A stretch of DNA of 64,000 nucleotides. It comes from Anaeramoeba ignava. Taxonomy: Eukaryota; Metamonada; Anaeramoebidae. Below, one piece after another: positions 61,857 to 64,000 of this stretch. The notes under the pieces are model-generated. The model saw only the letters and a list, made by a program, of their open reading frames with translations, was not told the DNA's origin and made no database searches. The stretch lies in the NCBI GenBank assembly GCA_028826165.1, contig JAPDFW010000059.1, positions 1,005,001-1,069,000 of the forward strand. Direction: 5' to 3'. The translations under genes were made by a program, and so were the position numbers. How positions within the stretch are numbered: the stretch's first letter is position 1; each line of letters begins with the position of its first letter.

Positions 61857-64000
61857 TTAAATGAAATAAGTCTCAAGTTCATCAACAACCCATTTATCAT
61901 AAGAACCAGCTAAATACCTAAAAGCTTCATTTGTTTTATATTTAATTTCATTAGGTAGATTGTAACTATGACCAAAATTTGAGTATCTAGGTTGTAAATT
62001 AGAATTTAACTCAATATCAGCTATAAATATTTTAATAAAGATAAATAATTAACTTTAATTTTAATTTTAATTTTAATTTTAATTTTGATAAATATTTACG
62101 ATCTATTTTAATAAATATAATTAATTAATTTTAATAAATAATATTGATTATTTATTATATTGATATTTTGGATTATTTATTAAATAAAAATTATTTACAA
62201 GCTAATTTTAATAAGGATAAATATTTAATTTTAATAACAATAATAATAATTTAATTTTGAATTGAAATTTATTTTCTTAATATTTTGGATTTTTATTAAA
62301 TAAAAATTATTTACAATCTATTTTAATAAATATAATTAATTAATTTTAATAAATAATATTGATTATTTATTATATTGATATTTTGGATTATTTATTAAAT
62401 AAAAATTATTTACAAGCTAATTTTAATAAAGATTAATATTTAATTTTAATAACAACAATAATAATTTAATTTTGAATTGAAATTTATTTTCTTAATATTT
62501 TGGATTATTTATTAATTTAATTTTAGTTATAATAAATATTTATTTACAATCTATTTTAATAAAGATAAGTAATTTTAAATTAAAATGATGATATTATTTA
62601 TTAATGTAATTTTCATTATAATAAAAATTATTTACGAGCTATTTTAATAAAGATAATTAATTTTAATAATAATAATTTAATTTGAAATTTATTTCATTTT
62701 TAAATTGAAATAATATTATTATTGATTATATTAATATTATGGGCTATTTATTAAATAATTATGATTTACGAGCTATTTCAAGAAAGATAAATATTTAATT
62801 TTGATAATAATTAATAATAATTTAATTTAAAATTAATTTTATTTTAAATTGAAATAATAATATTATTTATTATATTAGTATTTTGGATTATTTATTAATT
62901 TAATTTTAGTTATAATAAATATTTATTTACCAACTATTTTTAATAAAGATAAATATTTAATTTTAATTATAATAATAAAATATTTACGACCTATTTTTAA
63001 TAAAGATAAATATTTCATTTAATTAATATTAATAAAAATATTTAATAAATAATTATTTACCATCTATTTTAATAAATATAAATAATTAATTTTGATAATA
63101 ATTAATAATAATTTAATTTGAAATTTATTTCATTTTAAATTGAAATAATATTATTATTGATTATATTAATATTTTGGATTATTTATTAATTTAATTTTAA
63201 TTATATTAATAAAAATATTTACGATCTATTTTAATAAAGATAAATATTTAATTTAAAATTTAATTTAAATTGAAATAATGATAATATTATTTATTATATT
63301 AATTATTTACAAACTATTTTAATAAAGATAAATATTTAATTTTTAATAATAATATTAGCTATAACAAAAGATTATTTACAATCTATTTTAATAAAGATAA
63401 ATAATAATAATAATAATATTAATTATAATAATAAATATTTACCATCTATTTTAATAAAGATAAATAATTAATTTTGATAATAATTATTATAATAAATATT
63501 TACCATCTATTTTAATAAAGATAAATAATTATCAATAATAATTATTATTATTATTATAATAAATATTTACCATCTATTTTAATAAAGATAGATAATTAAT
63601 TAATAATAATAATTATTATAATAAATATTTACCAACTATTTTAATAAAGATAAATAATTATCATTAATAATAATATTGATTATATTAATATTTTTGGATT
63701 ATTAATTTAATTTTAATTATAATAAAAAAAATATTTACAATCTATTTTAATAAAGATAATCAATTAATTTTAATAATAATTTAATTTGAAATTTATTTTA
63801 TTTTTAAATTGAAATAATAATTTTAGTTATAGTAATTGTTATTTACTTGCTATATTAATAGATAAATAATTAATTTTAATAATAATTATTATAATAAATA
63901 TTTACCATCTATTTTAATAAATATAAATAATTAATTTTGATAATAATAATAAATATTTATTATATTAATATTTTGGATTATTTATTAATTTAATTTTTAA
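61857..64000 (-). CDS. BTB-TLDc protein, copy C, 3' part only (runs off the window)
   Basis: Only the last exon (62020-61857) and part of the microexon array lie in the window. The exon encodes DIELNSNLQPRYSNFGHSYN, then NLPNEIKYKTNEAFRYLAGS and VVDELETYFI. It is nearly identical to copy A and less like copy B, even though B lies between them. The exon carrying BTB and the first part of TLDc must lie beyond 64000 on the same strand. Confidence 0.8.
62021..64000 (-). other. Array of at least 20 single-codon microexon cassettes, TLDc copy C
   Basis: NNN starts and sense triplets in transcript order from the window edge: 63906 ATG, 63847 CAA, 63739 ATT, 63633 TTG, 63571 ATG, 63504 ATG, 63443 ATG, 63380 ATT, 63311 TTT, 63223 ATC, 63061 ATG, 62988 GTC, 62931 TTG, 62770 CTC, 62636 CTC, 62548 ATT, 62414 CTT, 62315 ATT, 62199 CTT, 62100 ATC. 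Two acceptors read TTAG (62199, 62414); the others ATAG. The first part translates to ANFDDDDFYH exactly as in copy A. It then continues GLAPHSYSYP before DIEL, where copy A has a single Ala. Confidence 0.65.

Noticed and set aside
52852-64000. Reading the regular cassettes as a CRISPR array or centromeric satellite
   Set aside because: Spacing is irregular, the variable part is 3 bp, and the conserved parts are splice signals between two halves of a TLDc domain.

Overview
This window looks like nuclear DNA of an anaerobic amoeboid protist. Base composition is extremely AT-rich, GT-AG introns are common, and eukaryotic families are present (actin, longin SNARE, HECT ligase, DRG GTPase, SPFH, metaxin, BTB-TLDc, RCC1-BTB). 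Introns and intergenic gaps are filled with low-complexity hexamer-type arrays. Tandem BTB-TLDc and RCC1-BTB genes plus a small ACT-like protein resembling a bacterial [FeFe]-hydrogenase-system regulator fit a metamonad such as Anaeramoeba. That name is an inference from content, not a database match. No tRNA, rRNA or CRISPR array was seen.

Layout. 1-8925 (+): an AZUL-HECT E3 ligase of seven exons, with a complete MULE-type DNA transposon (3118-5862) inside intron 3. 9134-14737 and 18404-23440 (both -): a tandem pair of eight-exon Patched/Dispatched-like transporters, separated by repeat arrays and a 1.37-kb terminal-inverted-repeat element (15698-17069). 25127-26590 (+): a small coiled-coil protein and a secreted NPC2-like ML-domain protein. 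28933-36103 (+): mannose-1-phosphate guanylyltransferase, VAMP7-like SNARE, a degenerate actin-like protein and a conventional actin with a 3' frameshift. 36289-42891 (+): two tandem RCC1-BTB proteins and a type I membrane protein with FG-GAP-like and FN3-like segments. 43145-49985: SPFH/stomatin-like protein, CEP135/TSGA10-like coiled coil, then metaxin-like (-) and DRG2 (+) sharing a 63-bp divergent promoter. 51517-51878 (-): the hydrogenase-regulator-like protein. 52688-64000 (-): three tandem BTB-TLDc genes, the last cut by the window edge.

The standout is in the three BTB-TLDc genes. Between the exon ending in the TLDc motif GPSFG and the last exon (starting DIEL or DIQL) lie arrays of 16, 30 and at least 20 cassettes. 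Each cassette is an invariant 3' splice site, exactly three variable bases, and an invariant 5' splice site GTAAAT. Read as 3-nt microexons, all 66 keep phase 1, and none can create a stop in any combination. Joined, they encode an Asp/Tyr/Phe-rich loop that starts YYD(D/N)P in both complete genes. An inverted repeat about 160 bp past each stop codon carries a sequence complementary to the acceptor-proximal motif of most cassettes, which resembles a docking/selector arrangement.

Several genes carry single-base frame breaks (SSD copy 1, actin, FG-GAP protein, TLDc copy B, CEP135-like, MULE transposase). Most lie in homopolymers or short repeats, so consensus errors must be excluded before calling pseudogenes.
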